The position numbers were made by a program, and so were the translations under genes. From GCA-2697345 sp045565015 (GTDB taxonomy: Bacteria > Pseudomonadota > Alphaproteobacteria > Rhodobacterales > Rhodobacteraceae), in the NCBI GenBank assembly GCA_045565015.1, contig JBJLGD010000006.1, positions 5,264 through 69,263 on the forward strand: a DNA stretch of 64,000 nucleotides, read 5' to 3'. Of this stretch, positions 38,533 to 46,245 are shown piece after piece; within the stretch, counting starts at the first letter, position 1, and each line of letters starts with the position of its first letter. The notes under the pieces were generated by a model. It did not search any database and was not told where the DNA came from. It saw nothing but the letters and a program-made list of their open reading frames with translations.

Positions 38533-38608
38533 GGGTGATTAGCTCAGTTGGTAGAGCGCTTCGTTTACACCGAAGATGTCAGGAGTTCGAGTCTCTTATC
38601 ACCCACCA
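38533..38608 (+). tRNA. tRNA-Val (UAC)
   Basis: A full cloverleaf is present. The acceptor stem GGGTGAT pairs with ATCACCC, the D arm is AGCTCAGTTGGTAGAGC, and the anticodon stem CTTCG/CGAAG surrounds a TTTACAC loop. The T arm is GGAGTTCGAGTCTC and CCA is encoded. The anticodon TAC reads valine GUN codons. Its last 28 bases recur twice downstream, which marks it as an integration target. Confidence 0.96.
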
Positions 38609-38785
38609 TCTTCCCTCTACAAAAACCCCTTATTATTATGGAAAACCCTGTGTACATTGACTGTATGTGATTTCACTGGCAGTCTAACTGTAAGTCCGTA
38701 TGGAAGTCTTTACAGAGAAATGTTTTTGTTATCAGCCCACGTGTAGTAAACTAGAATCTGTTTTATTAGCAAAAAATATTCTTTT

Positions 38786-41251
38786 CTACTCAAAGTTAGC
38801 AACTAAAGGTTCCAACATTTCTTTCCAATGTTTATCTTTAAAAGTCGCTTCTGCTATTAGGATCGACAAATTCTCAGCGAGTAACGCAAGGAGTTTTGAT
38901 GTAGCTATGGGGAGTTTGTCAAACATACAAGTATTTTCATCATAGTGTTTAATTTGGATATTGATTTCCGCAATTTGACCATTATCTTCCCAAAATGCTG
39001 TTTTTTTACAAATGCGAATCTTTTCGATTTCCTCTTTCTCTCCTAAGTCTTTTGCACTGACTGCAATTTTAAAGTTTTGTAAACTCTCTATGCTATGCGA
39101 TCCATTTTTCTTAAAATCAAACATCAGTCCAAAATTCAACCTTTGATTACCAAAGTATTGGCCATCTTTATCATCGATATGACCCTTAAATTTGATAAAA
39201 TCTTCATTCTCAACAACTTTGTAAAAGTGAGTTGAGATGTCTTGTGTGTTAATGGTTTCCTCTTGCTTTTGTAATTCATCTTTTGAGACTGGGTCAGTAA
39301 TATCACAGAAGAAAAACTCTACTTCAATTGATAAACCTTCATTAGGATCTTCTGAAATGCCCAAATTTTTCCCTTCTAGAGGAATTTTTAAGTACTGGTT
39401 AGAAAATTGAGATCCTAACGTGAAAGCATCCTTACGAGGAGTGCCTATCATTGTATAAGCTTGTAATGTTCCATGAAGTTTCCCAGCTCTTGAAACTTTG
39501 AGAAGTGCGTTCTCATTCAGGAAGACTTTGCTAACATTCCCATTGTTTGATAGCCATTTGTCATTTGAAAAAAGTGGTTCACCGTCTATAATTACAACGT
39601 CGCCCGAGGCTAAAGGTAATATAGAATTATTATTTTCTTTTCTACCAATCTTAAAACTACATTTATAACTACCTTCATGTGAATCTAATTCATTTAGTAC
39701 TGTTTCTATCGCCTTTCTTTTTCTAGCAGCCTCCAGCTCTTTTTGCGCTAATTCTTTGGCAGCCTCCAGCTCTTTTTGTGCTAATTCTTTGGCAGCCTCC
39801 AGCTCTTTTTGTGCTAATTCTTTGGCAGCCTCCAGCTCTTTCCTCTTTTTAATTTCAGCCAACTCTTTGTCATAATCTTTTGCTCTGAATAAAGCATCTA
39901 TATCAATGACAACATCACCCATAAATAAATGATAATAATCTGGATCTTTATATGCAGAAATAATTTTTTCGCCTAAGACTGATCGATCATGATATCTTTC
40001 ATAACCAAATTTCTTTTTTAAGTCAGGTCGATATTTTTCAATAAATGGGAGGCTGTTTCGAATAATTTTTTGCGGCTTTGACGGAAGGTATTGAGGAAGT
40101 CTTTCTGACATAGGTAGCTTTAAGTCTTGCCAATTTTTATTCTCTGGAACACCTAAATTAATTTTTGCATACTCTAGGATTGGACCCAAATCATCATTCC
40201 AGATCGTATCAAATGTCATATCCGCTGCCTCATAAACTTTAGAACCGTTTGGCATAAGATGTTCAAAAAAATCATAACCTAAAGTTTCTAACGCCATATG
40301 ATAACTGCTCAACCAAACTGGGATTTGATTATGATAAGTTGCGGCTCTAATACCTCGCATGGCCCAGCAGGTATATATATTTTGAGTATCAAATAACGAT
40401 AAAATATATTGTAAACTGTCAATGCCTTCTTCAAAAATTTCCTGACTTTCTAACGCAAGCCCTCCTAAGATAAAAGCTTGAGTATACATAAACCGAGGAG
40501 TACTACAATCATTGCCATAAATTAGATCACTTTTAACTATTCCACGAATGTTAAAAGTATTGTTGTCGATATCAAAATTCTTTAGCTCAGTATCCAGAAA
40601 ACTCCTCTCTAGCCAGAGCTTAAAAGTCTCAGAGAAGGTTACGCTGTCTTTATATAAAGCATACAACGTCGCAGCATAATTTAAAGATCTGAACCAGTCG
40701 TAATCCATACTACTATCTTTTGGTTTTTTAGGTTGACTGAAATTATTTCTAGCCCAACTCTCTAAAACCTCAGTCAACCATTCTGTATTACCTTCATAAG
40801 CGCTGGTCCTTAAATCAAGAAGACAGGCATTGAAGTTTGCCTCGTACTCTGCGTCACCACTTAAATTAAAGTTACCCATAGATTTATAAGTTTCTTTAAT
40901 GAGTAGTTTCCTGCAATGCTCTTTTGGAGGGTTTGCTACAGGTCCGAGAAGACGGGTCTCAAGATTTAGTTTTCCTATACCATAATAAGATCTGTAATCT
41001 GTTAAGGACCAGTTCTTAATAACCTTTAAATCATTCAGCGGACTTTCGATATTAGTCCACTTTTTTGGAATAATATAACTGTTGATACTTCTTTTGAAAG
41101 GATCTTGAGCTTCAATCTTTTTATATTTGTAAGGTGTTTTTTTAGTTTTCGTTGATTGCGCATTACCTTCAATGGAGAACGTTAATAGTAAAATTAGAAA
41201 ACTCACAAAAAAACTATGAATAATATGATTTATTTGAAAATATCTTAACAA
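38786..41251 (-). CDS. Secreted 821-aa protein of unknown function with coiled-coil repeat
   Basis: I do not recognise this gene with certainty. A signal peptide occupies about residues 1-32 (hydrophobic FFVSFLILLLTFS, cleavage after GNAQS). Residues about 60-420 are mostly helical, with paired aromatic and hydrophobic helices recalling the alpha/alpha toroid of alginate-lyase-like proteins (for example DYDWFRSLNYAATLYALY near 195). A coiled coil follows near 470-520, containing three exact copies and one partial copy of an 11-residue unit, KELEAAKELAQ. The C-terminal 270 residues look beta-rich and have no family I can name. The protein is probably periplasmic or exported. It is the main cargo of the first island segment, and its strand opposes the tRNA. 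Confidence 0.8.
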   Translation of the reverse strand: MLRYFQINHIIHSFFVSFLILLLTFSIEGNAQSTKTKKTPYKYKKIEAQDPFKRSINSYIIPKKWTNIESPLNDLKVIKNWSLTDYRSYYGIGKLNLETRLLGPVANPPKEHCRKLLIKETYKSMGNFNLSGDAEYEANFNACLLDLRTSAYEGNTEWLTEVLESWARNNFSQPKKPKDSSMDYDWFRSLNYAATLYALYKDSVTFSETFKLWLERSFLDTELKNFDIDNNTFNIRGIVKSDLIYGNDCSTPRFMYTQAFILGGLALESQEIFEEGIDSLQYILSLFDTQNIYTCWAMRGIRAATYHNQIPVWLSSYHMALETLGYDFFEHLMPNGSKVYEAADMTFDTIWNDDLGPILEYAKINLGVPENKNWQDLKLPMSERLPQYLPSKPQKIIRNSLPFIEKYRPDLKKKFGYERYHDRSVLGEKIISAYKDPDYYHLFMGDVVIDIDALFRAKDYDKELAEIKKRKELEAAKELAQKELEAAKELAQKELEAAKELAQKELEAARKRKAIETVLNELDSHEGSYKCSFKIGRKENNNSILPLASGDVVIIDGEPLFSNDKWLSNNGNVSKVFLNENALLKVSRAGKLHGTLQAYTMIGTPRKDAFTLGSQFSNQYLKIPLEGKNLGISEDPNEGLSIEVEFFFCDITDPVSKDELQKQEETINTQDISTHFYKVVENEDFIKFKGHIDDKDGQYFGNQRLNFGLMFDFKKNGSHSIESLQNFKIAVSAKDLGEKEEIEKIRICKKTAFWEDNGQIAEINIQIKHYDENTCMFDKLPIATSKLLALLAENLSILIAEATFKDKHWKEMLEPLVANFE
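39726..39845 (-). repeat. 33-bp tandem repeat inside the 821-aa gene
   Basis: There are three full 33-bp units (39726-39758, 39759-39791, 39792-39824) and a partial fourth. Units 2 and 3 are identical and unit 1 differs by one base. Each codes 11 residues of a heptad-like, Glu/Lys/Ala-rich coiled coil. Since 33 bp keeps frame, copy number can vary between strains without breaking the protein. Confidence 0.9.
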
Positions 41252-41407
41252 AATGACTAACCTGAATGAAATATTATTTTAGTAAAAGGTATAAAACTGC
41301 TCTGTTAAGTGCAACCTAATTTTTAATATGTTCTCAGGAAGTTTATGGATTTTAAAATCAAAACGTTCAGTTGTGACAAGCATCCTTATAAAAACTGTAA
41401 GTCGAAG

Positions 41408-41513
41408 TGTAAGTCCGTTTGTAAGTTTGTGTAATTTAAAAGTATTATAAAACAATGGGTTATTAGGTATATAGATTAGCGTGATAGGAGTTCGAGTCTC
41501 TTATCACCCACCA
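41408..41513 (+). repeat. 106-bp att-like direct repeat, copy A
   Basis: This copy is about 94% identical to copy B at 43315-43420 (six mismatches counted by eye). It ends with the last 28 bp of tRNA-Val, exact. The left part has TGTAAGT iterations about 12 bp apart (one more lies just upstream at 41396), like integrase arm sites. It marks the junction between the two island segments. Confidence 0.85.
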
Positions 41514-41549
41514 AATTCCATCCACAAATAACCCTCATTATTATATTAA

Positions 41550-41732
41550 CTTAGGATACGTTTACGAGAGGGGATTGCTAAAGCAAAAGCTAAAGGCATC
41601 TACTGCAAAAAGAATAAAGGAGTAGATCATAGTACGGTAGCAAGACTGCACCAACAGGAAATACCAAATGCTCAGATAGCAAAACGTATGGGGATCAGTC
41701 GTATGTCAGTTTATAGGAGCTTGGCAACCTGA
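41550..41732 (+). pseudogene. Serine recombinase (resolvase/Hin-type) C-terminal remnant
   Basis: An open stretch of about 60 codons without a start translates to the C-terminal end of a resolvase/invertase. It has LREGIAKAKAKGIYCKK (the end of the long E helix and the linker), then a helix-turn-helix DHSTVARLHQQEIPNAQIAKRMGISRMSVYRSL (shown here only for orientation; key residues are AQIAKRMGISRMSVYR) and a stop at 41730-41732. The catalytic serine domain is gone: a stop at 41547-41549 interrupts the frame and no upstream match is seen. The DNA-binding end alone cannot recombine DNA. It shows that a transposon or invertible element once entered this segment. Confidence 0.85.
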
Positions 41733-42008
41733 GGAGTATATTAAGCTTGATTACCTTGGGAGCTATAGCTTTTTTCTTTGGCATAATTAGTTATATCTAA
41801 CTCTTCCTGAGCTACTTGTTCTGCATCTGGAGTCATCAGAGCCACGGATCATACCAGTGCTACTTTTCTATATGTAACTGGTGGCTCGTATGCAGAGAGG
41901 TACTGGATGAGGACCCTACTTTGTATTGCTTTGAAGCAACTCGCTTGTTAGAAGATGATGAAGTTTAGACTGCACTTCCACCAAGGATACTAGAAAGAAT
42001 AGCTTCAG
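41733..42008. other. Degenerate intergenic stretch in the island
   Basis: No intact gene is seen in these 276 bases. A plus-strand open stretch (41801-41968) lacks a start but ends with plausible coding text (VLDEDPTLYCFEATRLLEDDEV broken at a stop, key part LYCFEATRLLEDD). A minus-strand 31-codon frame lies at 41741-41836. Both may be relics of genes carried with the recombinase fragment. Confidence 0.3.
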
Positions 42009-43235
42009 ATGCCCAAAGATAAATATTCATACTTTGTAAATATAATGTTGTTTTTATTTGTGCTATTTGTAAATATTAATAACACCGTGGCAGATCTAGC
42101 TCTATTAAGCCTTTCGATAGCTGGTGTATATATATTAAAAAAGAACAATATTAATCCATTTAAAGATAATAATTTAAGAACGGTGCTATTAATTACTACA
42201 GGCTATTATTTTATTAATTTAGTTGTATTTTTTGTAAATGGAACATATTTTGCTAAATATCTACAAACTGATATATATTTTTTATTAGCTGTATTTATTG
42301 CTGCTGGAATCTTTTACGCAAGAATTAATATGAACCTATTTTTTACAGGAATTAGGTTGGCTTTATTGTTTTTAGGAGTCTGTCAATATTTTTCATTGGA
42401 GTTCTGGCAAGAGGGTTATTCTAACTTCAGTAACATTTACCTAAGTATTTTTGCACCAGTTACAGTTCTAATGATGTTTTTATCAATTATAAGCTATGAT
42501 AAAGATAATTTAATGAACAAGTTACTTGGGCTGATAGCCTTTATATCTGGGGTAACACTTACCGCTGGGTCTTTAGTAAGACTTTCTTGGGTGATTTTTA
42601 TAATTCTCACAATAGTCGTGACTTTTATAATTTTAAAAAAAGTAGTGATAAGTAAGCTTTCATTTTTGACATCTTTTGTATTATTGGGCGTATTTATTTA
42701 TTTTATTAGTGTGGATAATGAAAAATATTATGTTCGTATCACTGATACATTCAATCAAATATCTAGCTGGAATGATGATCGGAACTTAGATACTCCTGTT
42801 GGCGTAAGATTGGAAATGTACTCCGCTGGGTTGGAGGCATTCAAAGAAAAACCATTCTTCGGGCATGGCTACCTAAATGGGCCAAAGGAGGCTTCAAAAT
42901 ATGCAGATCCAAGGCTTAGAGATCGTATTAATAATTTTGTTCAGCTTCACAGTGAATATATTACCACAATGGTAGAAAAAGGGTTTTTTGGTTTATTATC
43001 TTTAGGTATATTATTGTTTTCGCCTACTCTGACTATTGTAAGAAATTATTCTAAAGATAATATTTATATTAGAATAGGAGTTATCTCGAGCATCTCGTTC
43101 GTATTATTTGGACTGCTGAATGTTAGTTTTGGGGATACTACTATTAAAGCATTTTATGTAATACTAATCTGCTTATTTTTACCAAAATTATATGAAAGAG
43201 AAGTTTTACAGAGCTATGTTAAGAAGAAATTGTAA
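42009..43235 (+). CDS. O-antigen ligase/Wzy polymerase-like membrane protein
   Basis: This 408-residue integral membrane protein has about ten to eleven hydrophobic helices. A large periplasmic loop sits at about residues 245-310, holding RLEMYSAGLEAFKEKPFFGHGYLN and HSEYITTMVEKGFFG (positions about 272-330). That layout, with the W-Glu/FGHG-type loop and a conserved His-Ser-x-Tyr, is the Wzy_C/WaaL family, which joins or polymerises lipid-linked glycans at the outer face of the inner membrane. No glycosyltransferase, flippase or chain-length genes are near, so it is an isolated gene. Its codon use is very AT-rich. It is the cargo of the second island segment and may alter surface polysaccharide. 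Confidence 0.8.
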   Translation: MPKDKYSYFVNIMLFLFVLFVNINNTVADLALLSLSIAGVYILKKNNINPFKDNNLRTVLLITTGYYFINLVVFFVNGTYFAKYLQTDIYFLLAVFIAAGIFYARINMNLFFTGIRLALLFLGVCQYFSLEFWQEGYSNFSNIYLSIFAPVTVLMMFLSIISYDKDNLMNKLLGLIAFISGVTLTAGSLVRLSWVIFIILTIVVTFIILKKVVISKLSFLTSFVLLGVFIYFISVDNEKYYVRITDTFNQISSWNDDRNLDTPVGVRLEMYSAGLEAFKEKPFFGHGYLNGPKEASKYADPRLRDRINNFVQLHSEYITTMVEKGFFGLLSLGILLFSPTLTIVRNYSKDNIYIRIGVISSISFVLFGLLNVSFGDTTIKAFYVILICLFLPKLYEREVLQSYVKKKL

Positions 43236-43314
43236 AGTGCGTTGCTGAAGTTTCATCGAGTTCTAAATTACTTATTCCTAAATGTGTCTTAGCAAATTCA
43301 TGTGGCAGTCTAAC

Positions 43315-43420
43315 TGTAAGTCCGTCTGTAAGTTTGTATAATTTAAAAGGTTTATAAAACAATGGGTTATTAGGTATATAGATTAGCGTGATAGGAGTTC
43401 AAGTCTCTTATCACCTACCA
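43315..43420 (+). repeat. 106-bp att-like direct repeat, copy B
   Basis: This is the right-hand boundary of the island. It matches copy A at about 100 of 106 positions. It ends in a two-mismatch copy of the tRNA-Val 3' end, so it no longer encodes a usable tRNA end. A 23-bp string just before and into it (43303-43325) is identical to 38677-38699 beside tRNA-Val. Confidence 0.85.
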
Positions 43421-43572
43421 TTTCCTTTCGTAGACGGCCCTTTTATCTGAGAAAAATTTATCTTCATTGACTACAAAAATTTCTTATGGCACTCACTCAT
43501 AATTATATTTATGAACGGCTGGTTGATTTGGTGCCTAAATCGTTAGCTTCAGTCGATAGATAAGGGTGGACT

Positions 43573-44640
43573 ATGTATTTTGAAATAGATACGCCGTCGG
43601 TCTTAATTGATGTCGTAAAAGTCGAGAATAATCTGAAGAGATACCAGGCTTACTGTAATGAAAAGGGTTTGAATCTTAGGCCACATATAAAAACACATAA
43701 ACTTCCGTGTCTTGCAGAGTTACAGATAAACACTGGAGCAATAGGTATCACCTGTCAGAAGGTTAGTGAAGCTGAAGCGATGTTAGATGGTGATAAAAAT
43801 CATTCTATAAAAAATATACTACTTTCTTATAATATTCTGGGAGAGAGAAAGCTTCAACGTCTAAAGCAGTTATCAGAGCGGGTAGAATTATCAGTAGTTG
43901 CTGATAACATGGAATGTATCGAGGGTTTATCAAGCACTTTTTCTAACTCTTGTAAGGAGTTACCAGTTCTAATTGAGGTTGATACAGGCGCGCTTCGTTG
44001 TGGAGTAGTAACTCCCCAGGAGGCTCATGACTTGGCGTTAGAAGTGAGTAGGCTTCCTGGATTGACCTTTGAAGGGCTTATGACATACCCCCCTAAGTTC
44101 AATGCTTCTAAGACCATGAATTTATTCTTTGGTGAGGTTAAGACTTTATTGGAGCAACGCGGATTAGAGATACATACTATTTCTATTGGTGGATCTCCTC
44201 AAATGTGGAATGCGCATGAAGTTACTATGGCAACCGAATATAGAATTGGGACTTATATTTATAACGATAAGTCATTAATATCTGCCGGAGCCTGTGAGGA
44301 AGAGAATTGCGCTCTTACTATCCTTGCAACCGTTATATCAACCCCAGCAGAGAATCGAGCAGTTATAGATGCAGGATCTAAAATCCTTACGTCTGATTTG
44401 ATAGGATTAGAAGGGCATGGTTTAATTATTGGATTCCCTAATCTAAAAATTTCCAGTCTATCAGAAGAACATGGATGTATAAACTCAACGGGCCCTACAA
44501 ACTTGAGTGTTGGTCAAAGAATTAGAATTGTACCAAATCATGCCTGTGTTGTAAGTAATATGGTAGATCAAGTATTTTTTATTAAAAATAATAAAATTCT
44601 CTCAAAACAAAAAGTTTTGGCAAGAGGAAAAGTATGGTAG
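43573..44640 (+). CDS. D-threonine aldolase/D-serine dehydratase-like PLP enzyme (DSD1 family)
   Basis: This 355-residue fold-type III (alanine racemase-like) enzyme has its PLP lysine in RPHIKTHKLPCLAEL near residue 40. EVDTGALRCGV lies near 137, and YPPKF near 178 lies in the barrel. The C-terminal beta domain has the metal-binding His-x-Cys in VPNHACVVSNMVD near 322. The family includes D-threonine aldolase, 3-hydroxy-D-aspartate aldolase and D-serine dehydratase, which need a divalent metal. The substrate is not decidable here. The gene lies immediately right of the island. Confidence 0.87.
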   Translation: MYFEIDTPSVLIDVVKVENNLKRYQAYCNEKGLNLRPHIKTHKLPCLAELQINTGAIGITCQKVSEAEAMLDGDKNHSIKNILLSYNILGERKLQRLKQLSERVELSVVADNMECIEGLSSTFSNSCKELPVLIEVDTGALRCGVVTPQEAHDLALEVSRLPGLTFEGLMTYPPKFNASKTMNLFFGEVKTLLEQRGLEIHTISIGGSPQMWNAHEVTMATEYRIGTYIYNDKSLISAGACEEENCALTILATVISTPAENRAVIDAGSKILTSDLIGLEGHGLIIGFPNLKISSLSEEHGCINSTGPTNLSVGQRIRIVPNHACVVSNMVDQVFFIKNNKILSKQKVLARGKVW

Positions 44641-44698
44641 CACCTATTAATCATTTTACTACCAATAAGCCGGTGTATTATTTTATTTCTAAGGTGAT

Positions 44699-45040
44699 TT
44701 AATTGTTGTAGGCCTTGTCACATTTCGCGGCCATAATTAAATCATTAATATGCAGATTTTTTATTTTATGGCTCCACCATCTTACAGTAACCTGACCATA
44801 CTCTAAGAGAATATCAGGGTGATGCCCCTCCTTCTCAGATAATTCTGCCACAGCATGTACAAAATTTAATCCCGAAAGATATCGTGAAAATTTGTAAACA
44901 CGGACTATTTGGGGGAACTCTCTATCATCCGCCCATTTCCATTCTGTATGATTTTTTAAAAATTCAGACACGGAACTATCACTGGCTACTGGTGCATCAA
45001 TTGAGCATGCTTCACATATTTTTTCAGAGTAATCGTCCAT
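44699..45040 (-). CDS. phhB: 4a-hydroxytetrahydrobiopterin dehydratase (PCD/DCoH)
   Basis: PCD regenerates the pterin cofactor after aromatic amino acid hydroxylation. The protein of about 113 residues carries the family core, SEKEGHHPDILLEYGQVTV (key residues GHHPD near 73-77), and the C-terminal LIMAAKCDKAY. The N-terminus EKICEACSIDAP matches the family start, which is why I place the ATG at 45040 (GGAG upstream) rather than 25 codons earlier. No phenylalanine hydroxylase is in the window. The tyrosine route enzyme hmgA is 43 kb away. Confidence 0.92.
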   Translation of the reverse strand: MDDYSEKICEACSIDAPVASDSSVSEFLKNHTEWKWADDREFPQIVRVYKFSRYLSGLNFVHAVAELSEKEGHHPDILLEYGQVTVRWWSHKIKNLHINDLIMAAKCDKAYNN

Positions 45041-45253
45041 TATTCTATTCTCCAACTTAACAAAAATATAAATAATATTATTTGTGAAGTTATGTTTAAT
45101 TATAATATCGGTCAAATTACTAGCTTTTATTTCAAACTTTAAAATAATAATGAAAAAAACGAGAAAAATGAGCTGTGATGTCTATGATGGGTTGACGTAA
45201 CTCGCACACAGACCTAATACCGTCAGGCTAGTATTTTTTTATTAGTGTAGTGG

Positions 45254-45330
45254 GCGGTTGTAGCTCAGTTGGTTAGAGTACCGGCCTGTCACGCCGGGGG
45301 TCGCGGGTTCGAGTCCCGTCAACCGCGCCA
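45254..45330 (+). tRNA. tRNA-Asp (GUC)
   Basis: A complete cloverleaf with CCA is present. The acceptor GCGGTTG pairs with CAACCGC, the D arm is AGCTCAGTTGGTTAGAGT, the anticodon stem CCGGC/GCCGG surrounds a CTGTCAC loop, and the T arm is GCGGGTTCGAGTCCCGT. The anticodon GTC identifies aspartate. It lies between convergent phhB-side and mmsB-side genes and shows no repeat of its 3' end nearby. Confidence 0.97.
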
Positions 45331-45355
45331 TCACTACTAAGTAAGTCGTTTCTTA

Positions 45356-46228
45356 TTAGCGCCGGGTCCTTTCAGAAAAGCGTGGAAGCATAGCACTGAA
45401 ATCCTTTCCGTTTCCACCTTCGTATTCAACAAATGACTCATACAGACTTTTTGCATGCTCGCCTAGGGGTGTATCTGCGTTTACATCCTCAGCTGCCTGC
45501 TGACTAAGTCTTAGGTCTTTTAACATGAGGTCAGCTGAAAAACCTGGTTGATAGTTATTATCTGACGGGCTCTCAGGACCAACTCCTGGGGCAGGGCAAT
45601 AGGCATTCATTGACCAACTATAACCAGATGACGTGCTTACTACGTCAAACATTTTATTTCTATCTAGACCTAATTTGTCCGCTAAAGAAAAGGCTTCACA
45701 TGTGACAATCATTGTTGCACCTAAAATCATATTATTACAAATTTTCGCAGCTTGACCATTCCCAGAACTTCCGCAGTGGACTGCTTTCTGGCCCATTATT
45801 GAAAAAAGAGGTTCAAGTTTTAAAAAAGTAAGTTCAGACCCTCCAACCATAAAGGTTAAAGTTCCTGCTACTGCGCCACCCACACCGCCAGATACAGGCG
45901 CATCAGCTGGAGAAATACCATTTGTTTCTGCGATTGAAGCAACATCTCGAGCTGATGCTACATCAATCGTAGAGCAATCTAAAAATATCGTTCCAGAAGA
46001 CATTTCTGGAATTACTTGACTTGCTACTTTCTTAACAATTGCGCCATCTGGAAGCATAGTTAATACAACGTCAACTGAATTAGCTAATTCGGTTGGTGAT
46101 GAAACTTCTCTAATACCCGATGGACAGGAAGCAACTGTATCAAAACCGTATACCTCATATCCAGCGTTAGCCAAATTTTGTCCCATAGGGCACCCCATAT
46201 TACCTAATCCAATGATACCAATTTTCAA
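45356..46228 (-). CDS. mmsB: 3-hydroxyisobutyrate dehydrogenase
   Basis: MmsB oxidises 3-hydroxyisobutyrate to methylmalonate semialdehyde with NAD in valine breakdown. The protein of about 290 residues shows the NAD loop KIGIIGLGNMGCPMGQNLA, the substrate-site DAPVSGGVGGAVAGTL near residue 115, the catalytic Lys in GNGQAAKICNNMILG near 165, and KDLRLSQQAAED near 240. I start at TTG 46228 because GGAGGA lies seven bases upstream and the family begins at KIGxIG. It is the last gene of the four-gene valine operon. Confidence 0.95.
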   Translation of the reverse strand: MKIGIIGLGNMGCPMGQNLANAGYEVYGFDTVASCPSGIREVSSPTELANSVDVVLTMLPDGAIVKKVASQVIPEMSSGTIFLDCSTIDVASARDVASIAETNGISPADAPVSGGVGGAVAGTLTFMVGGSELTFLKLEPLFSIMGQKAVHCGSSGNGQAAKICNNMILGATMIVTCEAFSLADKLGLDRNKMFDVVSTSSGYSWSMNAYCPAPGVGPESPSDNNYQPGFSADLMLKDLRLSQQAAEDVNADTPLGEHAKSLYESFVEYEGGNGKDFSAMLPRFSERTRR

Positions 46229-46245
46229 AATATATTCCTCCAAAG

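Larger units (their letters stand above)
38609..43420 (+). mobile_element. Tandem genomic island at tRNA-Val
   Basis: The region between tRNA-Val and 43420 is bounded by repeats of the tRNA 3' end. Copy 1 is the tRNA itself (38581-38608), copy 2 is at 41486-41513 (identical 28 bp) and copy 3 at 43393-43420 (two mismatches). Copies 2 and 3 are the ends of a 106-bp repeat. A 23-bp match starting TGGCAGTCTAACTG links 38677-38699 with 43303-43325. The two segments of 2.9 and 1.9 kb carry unrelated cargo: a secreted protein gene, and a serine-recombinase relic with a Wzy-like gene. No intact integrase is present. I infer two successive or tandem insertions by a tyrosine-integrase element now lost or supplied in trans. 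Confidence 0.75.

Noticed and set aside
39726..39845. Regular 33-bp repeats that might suggest a CRISPR array
   Set aside because: The units are contiguous with no spacers and encode an in-frame coiled coil inside a long gene.
41741..41968. Short frames in the island spacer (31 codons minus, 55 codons plus)
   Set aside because: They overlap each other on opposite strands and lack starts or known motifs. Described only as possible relics.
41486..43420. Second and third tRNA-Val genes
   Set aside because: Only the 3' 28 bases are repeated. The D arm and anticodon arm are missing, so these are att-like fragments.
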